NCBI GenBank assembly: GCA_038254435.1
Contig: JBBSGD010000075.1
Coordinates: 1-8,076 of the forward strand
Reading direction: 5' to 3'
Length of the DNA stretch: 8,076 bases
Source: JBBSGD01 sp038254435
GTDB lineage: Bacteria; Actinomycetota; CADDZG01; WHSQ01
The notes below the pieces were generated by a model, which worked only from the letters and a program-made list of their open reading frames with translations, made no database searches and had not been told where the DNA came from. The position numbers and the translations under genes were made by a program. Shown in pieces: positions 7,374 to 8,076 of this stretch (within the stretch, counting starts at the first letter, position 1; every line of letters begins with the position of its first letter).

Positions 7374-7386
7374 CCTCCCGCCTCCC
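7374..7386 (-). promoter_or_regulatory. Duplicated Shine-Dalgarno sites for the 160-residue protein
   Basis: Read on the minus strand, gggagg occurs twice, 11 nt and 4 nt before the ATG (7381-7386 and 7374-7379). Two candidate sites could be used; the strong ribosome binding contrasts with the leaderless starts seen elsewhere in the window. Confidence 0.6.
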
Positions 7387-7391
7387 ATCAC

Positions 7392-7417
7392 GCGCGCCAC
7401 CGGCGGTGACGGCGCGC
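7392..7417 (-). terminator. Hairpin between the PPOX gene and the next gene
   Basis: The arms gcgcgcc (7392-7398) and ggcgcgc (7411-7417) are perfect complements. An inner acc/ggt pairing (7399-7401 with 7405-7407) has a ggc loop and a 3-nt bulge. It sits about 100 bp after the probable PPOX stop and 23 bp before the next ATG. It lacks a U-tract, so it may be a terminator or a structure in the leader of the downstream gene. Confidence 0.35.
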
Positions 7418-7516
7418 AACCAATTGGAAAAAGCTCGTCATCCATTGTCCTTTTCGGCAGGTTGCCCAACGAGACGCTCGCTACACCTCGCCTGCCGCGT
7501 CCGGGGCTCGGGTTCC

Positions 7517-7901
7517 CTAGTAAGCGCGCTGGTACTCGGGGGGCAACCTTGAGAATGACCCGTTCGGTCTGGACCGGACTCGAGAACGGCTTCCCGTGAT
7601 ACTTCTGGCTGAGCTCGTCGGCGTGGGCACGAGCTTGCGGACCCGTCACCGTATCGATGACCCGGCCTCGCACTTCGACGTAGCTATATGGATTGTCCTT
7701 GTCCCAGATGACTATCGATACGCGTGGATCACCCTGGATGTTGCGGAACTTTGCGCGGCCCGTCTCGGTGTTGAACAAGACGTGCTCGTCGTCACAGTCG
7801 ACCCACATCACCTGCGTCGCCGGGCTTCCGTCTCCAAGCATTGTCGTAATGGTCGCAAAGTGCGGGCCCTTAGCGAGGTCCTTCACGTAGTCGTTGAGCA
7901 T
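7517..7901 (-). CDS. PPOX-class, F420-type flavin-fold oxidoreductase; 3' end probably frameshifted
   Basis: Residues 1-120 match the split beta-barrel pyridoxamine-phosphate-oxidase-like family, F420-dependent branch (Rv1155-like): FATITTMLGDGSPATQVMW (15-33), LFNTETGRAKFRNIQGDPRVS (42-62, covering the usual cofactor-phosphate contacts), NPYSYVEVRGRVID (70-83) and HADELSQKYHGKPF (93-106). Family members are about 125-145 residues. The frame as written stays open for 314 codons, to 6957, running across the start of the next gene with non-family sequence. If one base is removed from the six-G run at 7538-7543, the protein ends after VAPEYQRAY, stops at 7517-7519 and is 127 residues long, as expected. 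This is either a sequencing error or a real frameshift. Such enzymes reduce or bind small molecules such as biliverdin or unknown substrates; the substrate here is unknown. The start has no ribosome site but a -10-like box 8 nt upstream. Confidence 0.8.
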
Positions 7902-7908
7902 GAGCTCT

Positions 7909-7924
7909 CAGGATAACCATCCTG
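7909..7924. promoter_or_regulatory. Inverted repeat overlapping the PPOX -10 box, possible operator
   Basis: The sequence caggat-aacc-atcctg is a perfect 6-bp inverted repeat with a 4-bp spacer. It continues into gat-caggag, giving a third half-site-like element. It covers the candidate -10 box of the PPOX gene and lies in the 39-bp space between divergent reading frames, where an operator would control both. No regulator gene is visible nearby. Confidence 0.4.
7910..7915 (-). promoter_or_regulatory. Candidate -10 box for the PPOX gene
   Basis: On the minus strand TATCCT (fits TAnnnT) is followed by 8 nt and then the PPOX ATG. No Shine-Dalgarno sequence is present, so a leaderless or near-leaderless message is suggested. 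It lies inside a perfect inverted repeat. Confidence 0.4.
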
Positions 7925-7940
7925 GATCAGGAGGCGAACC

Positions 7941-7985
7941 GTGAGCCGTGAGTCCGCACCGGCTCCCTCACCGCAAGCCCCGTGA
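7941..7985 (+). CDS. Possible 14-codon leader ORF coupled to the next frame
   Basis: A strong aggagg (7929-7934) lies 6 nt before a GTG that opens 14 codons (MSRESAPAPSPQAP) ending in TGA at 7983-7985. That stop overlaps the GTG at 7982 as GTGA, a classic translational-coupling arrangement. It may instead be the true start of the following gene, separated from it by a frameshift. There is no similarity to amino-acid attenuator leaders. Confidence 0.35.
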   Translation: MSRESAPAPSPQAP

Positions 7986-8076
7986 GCCTGCACCTAGGGG
8001 CGGTCGTCGGCGACGGCGCCCTCGTCACCTTGAGCGTGGATCCCTCGTGGCTCATCGACCCCTCTCAAGGCGTGCG
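7982..8076 (+). CDS. Start of an ORF running off the window; resembles a segment of RHS-like secreted proteins
   Basis: The frame from GTG 7982 is open to the right edge (MSLHLGAVVGDGALVTLSV, then DPSWLIDPSQGV). The frame itself is open from 7952, after a TGA at 7949-7951. The DGALVTLSVDPSWLIDP portion resembles a motif in large actinobacterial RHS/YD-repeat or wall-associated proteins, where a WLxDP stretch precedes PVxxDP. In those proteins the motif lies internally, so this could be a 5'-truncated remnant or a gene whose beginning is displaced by a frameshift. No ribosome site precedes 7982 itself. Only about 31 codons are visible, so the family call is tentative. Confidence 0.35.
   Translation, partial: MSLHLGAVVGDGALVTLSVDPSWLIDPSQGV

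Noticed and set aside
6957..7516. C-terminal extension of the PPOX frame
   Set aside because: It overlaps the well-supported 160-residue gene in another frame, has no family similarity and is best explained by a one-base shift in the G-run.

Overview
The window is a high-GC, tightly packed bacterial segment. It most resembles an Actinomycetota chromosome, perhaps a soil or metagenomic lineage. The evidence is GC-rich third codon positions, a PPOX-class protein of the F420-dependent type, a large cyclase/ATPase/TPR signalling protein of a kind common in actinobacteria, and several start codons that look leaderless. No rRNA, tRNA, CRISPR array, insertion sequence or phage gene was seen.

Layout. 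(1) From the left edge to 1334 (+) is the C-terminal part of a secreted-type Asp-box (BNR) beta-propeller protein of the sialidase-like superfamily, followed by a strong hairpin at 1364-1398. (2) 1522-2742 (+) is a Rieske non-heme iron oxygenase alpha subunit of the glycine betaine/carnitine/stachydrine type. It has a good Shine-Dalgarno sequence and an imperfect 17-bp direct repeat upstream. (3) 2768-6127 (-), convergent with the oxygenase, is a 1119-residue protein: zinc ribbon, class III nucleotide cyclase domain, STAND/AAA-type ATPase and TPR-like tail. (4) Divergent from it, only 57 bp away, 6185-6760 (+) encodes a YdeI/OmpD-associated family protein. Both genes have a TAnnnT box 6-7 nt before the ATG and no usable ribosome site, so both transcripts may be leaderless. 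(5) 6887-7369 (-) is a 160-residue protein of unknown function. (6) 7517-7901 (-) is a PPOX/F420-type flavin-fold oxidoreductase whose 3' end appears shifted by one base in a run of six G. (7) From 7941 to the right edge (+) is a short, well-primed 14-codon ORF whose stop overlaps (GTGA) the GTG of an ORF that runs off the window. That ORF resembles a segment of large secreted RHS-like proteins.

How the genes fit together. The seven loci do not form one obvious operon or pathway; orientation switches five times along the window. The oxygenase has no reductase beside it. The cyclase protein is a likely signalling hub, but its target is not visible. I did not find a convincing new multi-gene system. 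The points most worth checking are the compact divergent leaderless promoter, the Glu-bridged quaternary-ammonium-type oxygenase with a repeat upstream, the PPOX frameshift, and the coupled mini-ORF at the right edge.
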